A DNA stretch of 64,000 bases from Abyssibacter profundi. GTDB taxonomy: Bacteria > Pseudomonadota > Gammaproteobacteria > Nevskiales > OUC007. Positions within the stretch are counted from its first letter, which is position 1. Every line of letters begins with the position of its first letter. The stretch is from assembly GCF_003151135.1 (NCBI RefSeq), contig NZ_QEQK01000006.1:62334-126333 (forward strand), written 5' to 3'. A program made the translations under genes and the position numbers. The notes beneath the pieces were generated by a model, which was given only the letters and a program-made list of their open reading frames with translations, did not search any database and was not told the DNA's origin. Below are positions 1 through 8,736 of this stretch, in pieces.

Positions 1-576
1 CATCTGCCGAACGTGCCATTCCGTTGCTTGTCTGATGACTCCTCAGTGCCTGGTTACTGCCCGCTGCAATCCGACTGGCCGGGCTGGTGGGCGAAGATGG
101 AGTTGTTTCGCGCGGATCTGGCCGGCGACATCCTGTATCTGGACCTCGACACCGTGATCACCGGCAGCTTGGCGGACATGGCCGCAGTGGGCCGGCTGAC
201 CCTGCTGCGTGACTTCTACCACTACTTCGCGCGCGGACGCGCGAACGGCTACGGCTCCGGCCTGATGTATCTGCCGCACGCTTGCCGCGCAGAGGTGTGG
301 AATCGATGGATCGCGGATCCGGACCGCTGGATGGCGGAGTGCGGGCAGTTCGGTGATCAACGTTTCCTCGAGGAGGTCTGGATGGGGCAGGCGGCCTGCT
401 GGCAGGACCTACTACCGGGCCAGGTCGTCAGCTTCAAGGCGCATTGTCAGGGCGAGCGCCCGGCCAGCGCGCGCCTGGTCTGTTACCACGGCCAGCCGCG
501 CCCGCATGAGACGGGCTGGGCGGCCAGCCACGCCGCGCGCTACACCGATCGCCTGCCGCCGGCGGATGCGGCGTGA
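1..576 (+). CDS. Phage-borne glycosyltransferase-like protein (5' truncated)
   Basis: The frame is open to the left edge, so the true start is outside the window; a GTG at 13 is only the first in-window start. The visible protein has a glycosyltransferase-like core: WPGWWAKMELF followed by LYLDLDTVITGSL, where the DLD is the probable metal/nucleotide-sugar binding motif seen in GT-A type transferases. It overlaps the next gene through GTGA, so the two are translationally coupled. It is upstream of the head genes in a prophage and would modify a surface glycan, virion protein or DNA base; the sequence does not say which. Family call is by motif only. Confidence 0.6.
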   Translation, partial: HLPNVPFRCLSDDSSVPGYCPLQSDWPGWWAKMELFRADLAGDILYLDLDTVITGSLADMAAVGRLTLLRDFYHYFARGRANGYGSGLMYLPHACRAEVWNRWIADPDRWMAECGQFGDQRFLEEVWMGQAACWQDLLPGQVVSFKAHCQGERPASARLVCYHGQPRPHETGWAASHAARYTDRLPPADAA

Positions 577-1130
577 GTCCAGGGCCGTACATTTTCGTCA
601 CCGGCGCCAGCCGAAGCGGCACGTCACTGACCACGGGGCTCATCGCCCATCACGGCGCGTGGGTCGGCCCCAGCCTGCGGGCGGATTGCAACAACCCGCG
701 TGGCTATTTCGAGTCGCTGGCGCTCAAGGCACAGATGAAGAATCCGCGACCGGATTGGCCGCGCCGGCTGGCTGACTACATGGCCGCCAATGGCTACAGC
801 GGCGGCCCGGCCGTGTTCAAGCTGGGGCCGGATGCCTGGCCGCTGGTCCAGCACCTCGACCCTGTCGTCGTGTTTTGCTGGCGGCCTGCTCAGGCGATCA
901 TGGCCAGCCGTGCCCGCGTGGGTTGGAACAGTACGCACTCCGCGCTGATCAATGCTTGGGACGGCATGCGCGCCATCCGGCAGCAAGCGCGCCAGGTTGT
1001 CGACGTCCACACCGATCAGCTCGTGCGTGACCCATCGCAGATCGCCCCGGTGCTAGGGGATGTCGCCGGTCTACGCTATGACCCACAAGTCGCCGCCCGC
1101 TTCATCGACCCGGCGCTATGGCGGGGATGA
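573..1130 (+). CDS. Sulfotransferase-like P-loop protein
   Basis: 185 residues starting at GTG 573, overlapping the previous stop. Near the N-terminus is a P-loop, GASRSGTSL, which matches the PAPS 5'-phosphosulfate-binding loop of sulfotransferase-like proteins more than a kinase Walker A. A later stretch, VVFCWRPAQAIMASR, fits the second (3'-phosphate) binding region. It sits between the glycosyltransferase-like gene and an MptE/DUF115-like gene, suggesting a three-gene modification cassette carried by the phage. The sulfotransferase assignment is an inference from the loop and context; a nucleotide kinase of deoxynucleotide type is the main alternative. Confidence 0.55.
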   Translation: MSPGPYIFVTGASRSGTSLTTGLIAHHGAWVGPSLRADCNNPRGYFESLALKAQMKNPRPDWPRRLADYMAANGYSGGPAVFKLGPDAWPLVQHLDPVVVFCWRPAQAIMASRARVGWNSTHSALINAWDGMRAIRQQARQVVDVHTDQLVRDPSQIAPVLGDVAGLRYDPQVAARFIDPALWRG

Positions 1131-1798
1131 GCTTCGGCGCCGTCACCGGCACGGCGCATCGGGTACTGATTGTCGCCGGCGGGCCAAGTGCTCGCCCGCT
1201 TCGGGGCCGCTGTTTGCCGCCGTCCGTCCATGTGATTGCGGTCAACGGTGCTGCCGATTGGCTGCCGCGTTTCGACGCTTGGATCACAGTGGATCCGTCG
1301 GCGGCGAATCGGTCGCGCATGCGCAATCCCCGGCCTGTGTCAGTGAGGTACTACGCCTGCGTGCCGGACGACTACGGCCAGCCCACTGCGCGCTGCCTGG
1401 ACCATCGCGCACCGCCTGAGCCCGGCATCACCTGGCTGCGGCGCCTCACTGGCTTCGGCCCGTGGGGCGCCCGGGCGGGCCTGAGTGCTGATCCGGCCGG
1501 CCTGCACACCGGTAACAGTGCCTATGCAGCGCTGGGTGTCGCGTATCTCATGCGGGCCTCGCGCATCGTGCTCGCAGGCGTGGACGGCAGCTCGGCAGCC
1601 CGGGTCGATGGCGGTCATCCGCGCGACCTGACCCATCTGCCCGCATTGTTTGCCAGCGCCACGGGGGAGCTGGCCCGAGCGGGCTGCGAAGTCGTCAACG
1701 CCAATCCGTTCAGTGCCGTGAGCTGCTTTCCCCGTCGCCCGCTCGATGAGGCGCTGGGCTGGCTGAGCGGCGCGCGAAAGTCTCACCTTCCCCTGTAA
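1118..1798 (+). CDS. DUF115/MptE-like Rossmann protein of a phage modification cassette
   Basis: 226 residues from ATG 1118, overlapping the preceding gene by 13 bp. The N-terminus reads RVLIVAGGPSARPL, a glycine-rich nucleotide-binding turn typical of DUF115/MptE-like and related sialyltransferase-like phage proteins. Further on, LHTGNSAYAALGVAYLMRASRIVLAGVDG closely resembles the conserved TGxxALxLA and LxGxD segments of that group. A role in glycan or nucleotide modification is likely given the two upstream genes, but the substrate cannot be seen. It is followed by the head-gene block. Confidence 0.55.
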   Translation: MAGMSFGAVTGTAHRVLIVAGGPSARPLRGRCLPPSVHVIAVNGAADWLPRFDAWITVDPSAANRSRMRNPRPVSVRYYACVPDDYGQPTARCLDHRAPPEPGITWLRRLTGFGPWGARAGLSADPAGLHTGNSAYAALGVAYLMRASRIVLAGVDGSSAARVDGGHPRDLTHLPALFASATGELARAGCEVVNANPFSAVSCFPRRPLDEALGWLSGARKSHLPL

Positions 1799-1814
1799 GT
1801 GAGACCGGCCGGTC

Positions 1815-2054
1815 ATGGACAGTGCGGCCATGACCACTCTTGCTGACATCGACGCCGAGATCGCCCTGGTCAACGCCTCCATCGCGCGGACGCTGCAGGC
1901 CGTTGAAATGGGCAAAGGCAACCGTCGTGAGCGCCGCGAGGCGCTCGCGGAGCTGCGCGCGCACCGGCAGTACCTGCGGACGCAGCGTGCGCAGCTGCAG
2001 CGCGGCGGGGCGATCTCAGTACAGCTGGCCGACTTCAGCGGGCAGGGCACGTGA
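1815..2054 (+). CDS. gpW-like head-tail joining / connector small protein
   Basis: A 79-residue basic, helical protein immediately upstream of the portal gene, the position occupied by W in lambda-type head operons. The sequence is a short two-helix heptad-rich protein with many Arg/Glu and Leu residues. Start could be ATG 1815 or ATG 1830; no strong ribosome binding site decides between them. It ends in GTGA shared with the portal start. gpW seals the portal channel after packaging. Assignment rests on size, composition and position, not on a recognisable motif. Confidence 0.5.
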   Translation: MDSAAMTTLADIDAEIALVNASIARTLQAVEMGKGNRRERREALAELRAHRQYLRTQRAQLQRGGAISVQLADFSGQGT

Positions 2055-3706
2055 GCGAGTCTCGCAGCATCGTCTCCCGCGCCTTTGACGCCGCTGAGGC
2101 CGCTGCACTGCCCGTGCTCGACCGCGTGGGCAAGCTGGTGGATGCCGGCGTGCAAACCGTGGCGCCTGGTGCAGCGCTGGAGCGCGCCCGCAACCGCAAG
2201 GTGCTGGCGGCGGTGACCACGTCAGGCAGTGCCGCCTACGAAGGTGCACGGCCCAGCCGCAAGCGCAAGTTCCACTCCAACACGCAGAGCGGCGACGCGT
2301 TGTCGCGCACCTCAGCGGTGGCCCTGCGCAACCAGGCACGGCACCTGGAACGCAACAGCGACGTCGTGACCGGCGTCCTGGACAAGCTGGTGGATTTTTC
2401 GGTTGGCGCAAACGGCATCATGGTTGAGCCGATGCCGCGCGATCGCAACGGCGACATCCACAGTGATTTCGCCAAGCTCTTGCGCACCGAATGGGATCGC
2501 TGGAGTGAGCACCCGGAGGTCACCGGCCAGCATGATCGCGGCCAGGCCGAACGGCTTGCCCAGCGCACGCACTTTCGCGATGGCGAAGTGCTGGGTCAGC
2601 TCGTGCAAGGCCCCCGCAGTGATGGCCCGTATTTAGGTGATATTCCCCTGGCGGTCGAACTGCTGGAGCCGGATGTGCTCCCGCACGATTTCGACGACTT
2701 CGCCCAGAACATTCGGCAGGGTATCGCGCGCAACGACTGGGGCCGGCCCACGGCTTACCACGTGTATCGCGGCCATCCGGGCGACATGTGGAAGCTGGGC
2801 GATATTCGGACCAAGGAAGTCCCGGCCGCCAGCATGCTGCACCACGCGCATGTGACTCGCATTGGTCAGCTGCGCGGCATCTCCGCGCTGGCATCGGTCA
2901 TCCCGCGCCTGCAGGACATTCACGAGTACGAGGACAGCGAGCGCCTGGCCAACAAGATGGCGGCCGACCTGGTGCTCAAGATCACGCGCGGCGCGCCTGA
3001 GATGTGGGGGAGCGGCGACGGCACGTCGACGTATGACCCGCTGGAGCCGCCGATCTTCCGCATGGATGGCGGCATGGTCGTCGCCAACACCGGCCCGGGC
3101 GAGGACGCCGAGTTCTTCAATTCCGGCCGGCCCAACAACCAGGCGGTGGACTGGGTCAACGGCATGCTGCGGCGTGTGTCCGGCGGCGTGGGGCTCACGT
3201 ACTCCGCCGTAGCGCGCGACTACAACGGCACCTATTCGGCGCAGCGGCAGGAGCTGGTCGAGAACTGGCCGCATTACCACGCGCTGACCGGCCGGTTCGT
3301 GGCCCGCTGGACGCGTCCGCAGTACCAGGCGTTCGTCCGCTGGGTGGCGCTGGTGTACGGCGTACCCGCCGATCTGGACTTGAGCACGCTGGCCGATGCC
3401 ATGTACCTCGGCCCGCCCATGCCCTGGATTGATCCGGAGCGCGAGGCCAACGCCAAGGTGATCATGATGCAGGCCTGCCTCACCAGCGCCGCCCGCGTGC
3501 AGCGCGAGCTGGGCCGCAGCTGGGAGGACGAGTACCAGCAGATCAAGCGCGAGATCGACGCGCGCCAGGCGATGGGCATCACCAGCTCAGCCGACCTGCC
3601 GCAGGCCGCCGTCACCCAGGCGGCGCCGACCCAATCCGAACCCACTCCCGACGACGGCCAGGCCCGCACGCGTGGCCAGGCCGGGCACCTGAAGGCAGTG
3701 AAATGA
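2051..3706 (+). CDS. Phage portal protein (lambda gpB family)
   Basis: 551 residues, GTG start overlapping the gpW-like stop. The protein has the lambda-B/HK022-type portal layout: an N-terminal helical region, the conserved segment TRIGQLRGISALASVIPRL, and a C-terminal clip and stem region rich in charged helices ending in a Gln/Pro-rich tail. Portals form the dodecameric ring at one capsid vertex through which DNA is packaged and to which the tail connects. Length is normal for the family. It is coupled (ATGA) to the protease-capsid gene. Confidence 0.9.
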   Translation: MSESRSIVSRAFDAAEAAALPVLDRVGKLVDAGVQTVAPGAALERARNRKVLAAVTTSGSAAYEGARPSRKRKFHSNTQSGDALSRTSAVALRNQARHLERNSDVVTGVLDKLVDFSVGANGIMVEPMPRDRNGDIHSDFAKLLRTEWDRWSEHPEVTGQHDRGQAERLAQRTHFRDGEVLGQLVQGPRSDGPYLGDIPLAVELLEPDVLPHDFDDFAQNIRQGIARNDWGRPTAYHVYRGHPGDMWKLGDIRTKEVPAASMLHHAHVTRIGQLRGISALASVIPRLQDIHEYEDSERLANKMAADLVLKITRGAPEMWGSGDGTSTYDPLEPPIFRMDGGMVVANTGPGEDAEFFNSGRPNNQAVDWVNGMLRRVSGGVGLTYSAVARDYNGTYSAQRQELVENWPHYHALTGRFVARWTRPQYQAFVRWVALVYGVPADLDLSTLADAMYLGPPMPWIDPEREANAKVIMMQACLTSAARVQRELGRSWEDEYQQIKREIDARQAMGITSSADLPQAAVTQAAPTQSEPTPDDGQARTRGQAGHLKAVK

Positions 3707-6009
3707 AACTCAAGATCCAGGCGCGCACACTCCGCCCCAAAGCCGCCGGCGGCCCAGATGGCGAGCTGCTCATCTACGGCGACATCGGGGAAACCTGGTG
3801 GGGCACCTACGTCGACGCCAACAGTGTCAACGAGCAGCTCACCGGCCTGAGCGCCACGCATCTGCTGGTGCGGATTAACAGCGGTGGCGGATCCGTCACC
3901 GATGGCATCGCCATCCTGAACATTATCCGCGGGCTGGGTATTCGCGTGACGGTCCGCATCGAGGGCATCGCCGCCAGCATCGCCAGCGTGATCGCCATGG
4001 CGGGCGACACCGTGCAGGCCTACGCCAACACCACCTTCATGGTGCATCTGCCCTGGTCGCTGGTGGCGGGTAACGCCGTGGAGCTGCGGGAGTTTGCCGA
4101 CGTGCTCGACACGTTTGGCGAATCCATTGCCCAGAGCTACGCCCGCAAGACCGGTCGCACCGCCGACGAGGAGTTGGCCCGCATTAGCGACGGCAAGGAC
4201 CACTGGTACAGCGCCACCCAGGCGCGTGATGAAGGCTACGTCGACGAGGTGCTCGACGAGCTGGAGCTGGCCGACGACGACGCGTCGGCCCAGTTCGCTC
4301 CGGCCATCGAGGCCATGACCCGTTATCGCACGGCGCCGCAAGCCATCGCGGCGTCTGTGCATCCCCATGTGGCGCGCGCCCTGCGCACCGCGGCGGCCGG
4401 CACCGCGCCGACCGCACCCGCTCAACCAACCCCTGCGGCGAGCGCCGCACACCCCGAGGAGTGCAACATGAAGTGGACAGCCATTGCCCAGGCGCTCGGC
4501 CTCACCGTGAAAGCCGACGCCACCGAAACCCAGGTCCGCGAGCAGGTGTGTCAGCACCTCAAGCTCGATGCCAGCGTCGGCGACGACGCCGTGATGGCCG
4601 CGGTGCTCAAAGCCCAGGCCGGCGTTGCGCCTGCGCAACCCGCACCCGCCGAGCCGCAGCCGGCGGAGCCGACGCGCGCTGAGCAGATCAATCAGATCTT
4701 CGCGTTCGCCGCCGAGGCTCGCCCCGATGATGCGCAGCTCACCCAGCTGCGGGCGGCGGCACACATCGGCAACGAAGACCTCGCCACTGTGCGCACACAG
4801 CTGCTGGCCTACATGGAGCAACACCCGGTCTCGGCCAGCTCGGTCGGCGGGCGGTACGTGGCGGCCGAGGCCGGCGAGGATGAGCGTGACAAGCGCATCA
4901 ACGCGGCGGGCGACTACCTGGTGCACCGCTCCGGCGTCACGTCGCATGGTGGTGAGGAGGCCAAGCGCATTCGCCAGGCCATGAACGGCAACCCGTTCCG
5001 CGGGCATAGCTACTCCGACATCGCCCGCTCGGTGCTTGAGGACAATGGCATCAACTGCCGAGGCATGGGGCGTATCGAAGTGGTCGAGGCGGCCATTCGT
5101 GCAGCCGCCACGCATACCACCAGCGATTTCCCCCACATCTTCGAGAACGCCTTGCACAAAACGCTCGTGCTCGGCGGTCAGGCTGTCAATCCGACGTGGC
5201 GTCGGTTCTGCCGCACAGGTTCCATCGCGGACTTCCGCGAGCACCCACGCTATCGCGCGGGCTCGTTCTCGAGTCTTGAGGCCGTAAACGAGGCGGGCGA
5301 GTACCCGCACGGCACCATCGCCGACGCCGAGCGCGAGTCGATCACCGGTCGCAGCAAGGGCAAGCGCCTGAGCATCACGCGCGACATGCTCATCAACGAT
5401 GACATGGGCGTCTTCTCGAACATCGCCTTCCTGCTGGGGCAGGCGGCCGAGCGCTCCATCGAGATCGATGTCTACGCCCTGTTCGCACTCAACAGCGGCA
5501 ATGGCCCGACGCTGGGCGATGGCAAGGCCATGTTCCATGCCGATCACAACAACATTGCCGCCGTGGCCGCAGCGCCGAGCGTGGAGGCAATTGAGGCTGC
5601 CCGCGTGCTGATGGGTAACCAGCAGGACGTCGGTGGCAACGACTTCCTGGACATTCGGCCGGACCTCTGGCTGGGGCCACTGTCGCTGGGCGGCACCGCC
5701 CGTGTGGTCAACAACTCCGAGTACGACCCGGATGCGACCAACAAGCTCCAGCGCGTCAACAAGGTTCGTGGCCTGTTCTCCGACGTGGTCGATACGCCCC
5801 GGCTCACGGGCACGCCCTGGTACATGCTCGCCAGCCCGGCGATCGAGCCAGTCTTCGAGGTCGCCTTCCTGGACGGCATCGAGGAAACGCAGCTCGCAAT
5901 GGAGGAAAAGTTCTCCACCGCCGGCATGGAGTGGCGCGTGATCCGCGACTACGCGGTCGGAGGCGTCGGCTACCGCGGCATCGTCAAGAACGCGGGCGCG
6001 TCGTCCTAA
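3703..6009 (+). CDS. ClpP-like prohead protease fused to scaffold and major capsid protein
   Basis: 768 residues. Residues 1-215 are a ClpP/S49-like head maturation protease: NSGGGSVTDG, the nucleophile region IEGIAASIASV, and MVHLPW with the probable catalytic His. An Ala/Pro-rich linker follows, then a charged scaffold-like segment (about 256-400) and a gpT-like major capsid domain (about 420-768; TLGDGKAMFHADHNN is characteristic). Fusions of this kind are annotated in other prophages. An in-frame ATG at 4468 is preceded by a perfect GAGGAG, so the gene probably makes two products: the full fusion and a 513-residue scaffold-capsid precursor. Confidence 0.9.
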   Translation: MKLKIQARTLRPKAAGGPDGELLIYGDIGETWWGTYVDANSVNEQLTGLSATHLLVRINSGGGSVTDGIAILNIIRGLGIRVTVRIEGIAASIASVIAMAGDTVQAYANTTFMVHLPWSLVAGNAVELREFADVLDTFGESIAQSYARKTGRTADEELARISDGKDHWYSATQARDEGYVDEVLDELELADDDASAQFAPAIEAMTRYRTAPQAIAASVHPHVARALRTAAAGTAPTAPAQPTPAASAAHPEECNMKWTAIAQALGLTVKADATETQVREQVCQHLKLDASVGDDAVMAAVLKAQAGVAPAQPAPAEPQPAEPTRAEQINQIFAFAAEARPDDAQLTQLRAAAHIGNEDLATVRTQLLAYMEQHPVSASSVGGRYVAAEAGEDERDKRINAAGDYLVHRSGVTSHGGEEAKRIRQAMNGNPFRGHSYSDIARSVLEDNGINCRGMGRIEVVEAAIRAAATHTTSDFPHIFENALHKTLVLGGQAVNPTWRRFCRTGSIADFREHPRYRAGSFSSLEAVNEAGEYPHGTIADAERESITGRSKGKRLSITRDMLINDDMGVFSNIAFLLGQAAERSIEIDVYALFALNSGNGPTLGDGKAMFHADHNNIAAVAAAPSVEAIEAARVLMGNQQDVGGNDFLDIRPDLWLGPLSLGGTARVVNNSEYDPDATNKLQRVNKVRGLFSDVVDTPRLTGTPWYMLASPAIEPVFEVAFLDGIEETQLAMEEKFSTAGMEWRVIRDYAVGGVGYRGIVKNAGASS
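4456..4470 (+). promoter_or_regulatory. Internal ribosome binding site and in-frame start inside the protease-capsid gene
   Basis: GAGGAG at 4456-4461 is followed, after six bases, by ATG 4468 in the same frame as the long gene. This lies in the linker after the protease domain. Initiation here would produce a 513-residue protein starting MKWTAIAQALG, containing scaffold and capsid but no protease. This resembles the nested C/Nu3 arrangement of lambda and would solve the stoichiometry problem of a protease fused to every capsid subunit. Confidence 0.6.
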
Positions 6010-6068
6010 CCGGCGGCGCTACCCACTGCACCTGATCGCGCATACGGATCCAACGAGAGGACAAGAAC

Positions 6069-6446
6069 ATGCGGAACTTTGTGAAAGAGGGCTACGACCT
6101 CGACTACCCGAACCCGGACGGCGCGGCCGCGTTGTCGGCCGGCGACCCCCTGCGCTATGGCGACAACCTGGTGGCCGTGGCCCTGGTCGACATCGCCGCC
6201 GGCGTCACGGGCTCGGTCGTTACCGAGGGCGTCGTCACCCTGACCAAGCTGGGCGCGGACGCCATGGAAATCGGCGACCGCGTATTCCTGGACCACGCCA
6301 ACAAGCGTGTGCAGCTCGCGACGGGCAGTGACGGCGGCTCGCCCGATCTGGCGTTCGTGTGCGCAGGCGTGGTGGTCGAGGCGGCTGCCGGCAGCGGCAC
6401 GACAACCGTCAAGGTCAAGCTGAACGTCAGTCAGCCCACCGCCTAA
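6069..6446 (+). CDS. DUF2190 capsid-decoration-like protein
   Basis: 125 residues from ATG 6069 with a good GAGAGGA ribosome binding site. The sequence begins MRNFVKEGYDLDY and consists of beta-rich repeats (AGDPLRYGDNLVAVALVDIAAG, then LTKLGADAMEIGDRVFLD), the signature of DUF2190 proteins found directly after major capsid genes. They are thought to act like cement or decoration proteins on the capsid surface. Position and length (about 110-130 residues) both fit. It begins 59 bp after the capsid stop. Confidence 0.8.
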   Translation: MRNFVKEGYDLDYPNPDGAAALSAGDPLRYGDNLVAVALVDIAAGVTGSVVTEGVVTLTKLGADAMEIGDRVFLDHANKRVQLATGSDGGSPDLAFVCAGVVVEAAAGSGTTTVKVKLNVSQPTA

Positions 6447-6467
6447 GCGGTCACCGGAGCGCAGATC

Positions 6468-6797
6468 ATGGGGTTCGACGCACGGGCTACGGAGATGACG
6501 GGCCGCCTGTTCGCCGCTTTCGGCGATCCGGCGAGCCTGACCGTGCCCGGCGGCGAACCCCTCTCTGTGACCGCTGAGCTGAACGAGGACGCGAACGCCG
6601 AGACCGTGCCGGGCCTGCCGCGTAGTGCCATGCGCGAGCGACTGCCGATGATCAATTTGCAGAAGACCGAGGTCGAGCAGGCGCCGCCGCGTGGTACGCG
6701 TATCGACTTCACCGATCTTGGCCGCGCGTTTGTCGTGGACTCGCTCCAGGAGTCCACCGACGACGAGTGGATCGTCGCCGCGCGTGAGGTGAGTTGA
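6468..6797 (+). CDS. Head-tail joining protein (gpFII-like)
   Basis: 109 residues from ATG 6468. Small acidic beta-rich protein in the F-II position between the capsid decoration gene and minor tail protein Z. The middle has a typical linker of joining proteins (PGLPRSAMRERLPMINLQKTEVEQAPPRGTRIDF reads as loops between strands). gpFII bridges the connector to the completed tail. It overlaps the next gene by ATGA. Assignment is from gene order and general sequence character. Confidence 0.6.
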   Translation: MGFDARATEMTGRLFAAFGDPASLTVPGGEPLSVTAELNEDANAETVPGLPRSAMRERLPMINLQKTEVEQAPPRGTRIDFTDLGRAFVVDSLQESTDDEWIVAAREVS

Positions 6798-7441
6798 TGG
6801 ACGTGCGCCTGGCATTCGAGGGCGAACGCGCGGTGCTGAGCGCGCTGGCGACGTCCGAGCGCTACGCCCGTGCCGGCCTGCGCCGTGCTGCCAATCGTGC
6901 GGCGTCGCGGTTGCGCACGCGCGCCGTCAAAGGCATCACCGGCGAATGGCACCTCAAGGCCAGCTACGTGCGAGGCCGTTTGCATGTGGGTCAGGCGGCT
7001 GGCGGCCATGCGAATGCCTACGTGCGGGCCCGGCGGCGCGCCACACTCACCGCCCGGTTTCCCCACCGGCAGGTGTACCGCACACGCAAAGGCCGTCGAA
7101 TCAAGGCGGGCGTGAGCGTTCGCATTCGCCGCGGTCGTGGCCCCCAGCGCATCTACAGCGGTTTTCTCGTGCCGCTGAAGCGAGGCAACCAATCGGCGGG
7201 TTCGCTGGGTCAGGCCATTGCGGTGCGTACGTCCGTGTTGCGCCGGCTGGGCAAGCGCATCGATGCCGGGTCAGTCGGTGGATCCGGGGCCCGGCAATAC
7301 CAGGTGCTGCACACCACCAGCGTGTTGGAGATGTTCCGCGAGCAAGTCGAGCGTGGTGAGGTGCTGACCGATGTACAGCGCTATTTCCTCGAGCAGGTGG
7401 ACAAGGAAATGCAGCGCGCGATCGCGAGGGCCACGGCATGA
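6797..7441 (+). CDS. Minor tail protein Z-like
   Basis: 214 residues from ATG 6797, which overlaps the preceding TGA. Very basic N-terminal half with many Arg, including RAGLRRAANRAASRLRTRAVKGI, matching the prophage minor tail protein Z pattern (a helix followed by an Arg/Lys-rich domain). Z is needed to finish the tail end that docks on the head. It is coupled to the next gene by ATGA at 7438. A TTG three bases upstream is an unlikely alternative start. Confidence 0.75.
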   Translation: MDVRLAFEGERAVLSALATSERYARAGLRRAANRAASRLRTRAVKGITGEWHLKASYVRGRLHVGQAAGGHANAYVRARRRATLTARFPHRQVYRTRKGRRIKAGVSVRIRRGRGPQRIYSGFLVPLKRGNQSAGSLGQAIAVRTSVLRRLGKRIDAGSVGGSGARQYQVLHTTSVLEMFREQVERGEVLTDVQRYFLEQVDKEMQRAIARATA

Positions 7442-7950
7442 GCGCTGTACCGCGCGAGGAGCGCTGCCTGCGCGAAATCATCCGCAGGCTGCAACAGATC
7501 ACCCCGGCCAACGGCTATCTGACCAATGCCGGCGCATCCGTCGCGCTGGACCCGCCGGATAGCCACGGCGATCGCGGCCCGTACCCGCGCATCGAGGTGC
7601 TCACGGCCGACACCGTTCCGGCTGCCGAATGGAGCCGCAGCCACGGGATGGTTGAGCTGCCGGTCGCAATCGCGGGGTTCGATGAAATCCCCGACACGCT
7701 GACCGAATCCACCGATCCGATCGATGTCGCCATGGCTGCCCGTATCGCCGCCGGCAATGTCTGGCTGGACATCATGCGCGCGCTGTTCACCGAGCCCGGC
7801 GCCTACGACGACGATCTGGCCGGCAACGCCCGCCGTTTTGCCTACGCCAGCCACGCCATTCATCCCCACGACGACGGCGGGCGCATCGCCGCCGCGATCA
7901 TCGATACGACCGTGCAGTACGTGCTGCACGCCTCGGACCCGAGCCAATAG
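7438..7950 (+). CDS. Tail terminator (gpU-like)
   Basis: 170 residues, ATG overlapping the Z-like stop. Starts with a helix (ERCLREIIRRLQQI), then PRIEVLTADT and VELPVAIAGF strands, the order found in gpU/tail-terminator proteins, which cap the growing tail tube and set its final length with the tape measure. Position between Z and the tail tube gene is the same as in lambda. No enzymatic motif is visible. Confidence 0.65.
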   Translation: MSAVPREERCLREIIRRLQQITPANGYLTNAGASVALDPPDSHGDRGPYPRIEVLTADTVPAAEWSRSHGMVELPVAIAGFDEIPDTLTESTDPIDVAMAARIAAGNVWLDIMRALFTEPGAYDDDLAGNARRFAYASHAIHPHDDGGRIAAAIIDTTVQYVLHASDPSQ

Positions 7951-7959
7951 GAGAGCACC

Positions 7960-8727
7960 ATGTCATTCCAGAAACGCACGTATGTCGGCAAGGGCCGCAT
8001 CTATATCGGGCCGGTGGACGGCTCTGCTGCGCTGGCCTTCATCGGCAACGTGAGCGAGCTGACTTTCCAGCACAACGAGAACAAGGTGGGCGTGCCGGAC
8101 TTCACGCGCTCGGGCGGTGGCGAGTATGACTCGCTGCGCCGCATTGATAGCGTGGAGCTGTCGATGGCCAAGTGGGACATCCTGCTGCCCGCCAACCTGG
8201 CGCGTGCGACGCGGGGCGCGGCCAGCGCCAACACCAGCACTACGGCGATCTCTGGTGAGGCGCATACGTTTTATCCCGGCGGTCTGGTGCCGTTTGCACG
8301 CATCCCGAACCCTGACTCGACGGTCACGGTGACGGATGCCGCCTCGCCGGCGGAAGGCGCCTATGTGGAGGGCACCGACTACGAGCGCACCAAGAGCGGC
8401 ATCGTGGGGCTGGACGGCTCGAGCAAGACGCCTGGCTCAGCCATCACGGTGAGCTACACGCCGCTGGCCGAGGATGTGGTGGAGGCCCTGGTGCAGTCCG
8501 GCATGACCTATCGCCTGTTCTTCGAGGGTCTTAACGAGGCGGACAGCGACCGGCCGGTGCTGATCGACGTGCATCGCTTCAAGCCGGGTGTCGCCCAGTC
8601 CCTGGGCTGGATCGGCGCGGAGTTCATGCAGGCGCAGACAGCAGGGGATGTGCTGGCGGATGCCAGCATCACCACCGAGGGGCTGAGCCGGTTCTACAAG
8701 GTTCGCTACCAGCAGCCGTCTGCGTAA
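7960..8727 (+). CDS. Major tail tube protein (gpV-like)
   Basis: 255 residues from ATG 7960 with GGAGAG upstream. The protein starts FQKRTYVGKGRIYIGPVDG and contains GNVSELTFQHNENKVGVPDF, characteristic of tail tube proteins of temperate siphoviruses of Proteobacteria. It lies between the tail terminator and the tail assembly chaperones, as expected. A stretch with ATRGAASANTSTTAISGEAH resembles the variable loop seen in this family. The protein should form stacked hexameric rings around the tape measure. Confidence 0.85.
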   Translation: MSFQKRTYVGKGRIYIGPVDGSAALAFIGNVSELTFQHNENKVGVPDFTRSGGGEYDSLRRIDSVELSMAKWDILLPANLARATRGAASANTSTTAISGEAHTFYPGGLVPFARIPNPDSTVTVTDAASPAEGAYVEGTDYERTKSGIVGLDGSSKTPGSAITVSYTPLAEDVVEALVQSGMTYRLFFEGLNEADSDRPVLIDVHRFKPGVAQSLGWIGAEFMQAQTAGDVLADASITTEGLSRFYKVRYQQPSA

Positions 8728-8736
8728 GTCCGGGCG

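Noticed and set aside
3274-5547. A very long open frame on the reverse strand, opposite the portal end and the protease-capsid gene
   Set aside because: It is a GC-rich shadow: the forward strand has strong family motifs through the whole region, and the reverse product is repetitive Arg/Gly/His sequence.
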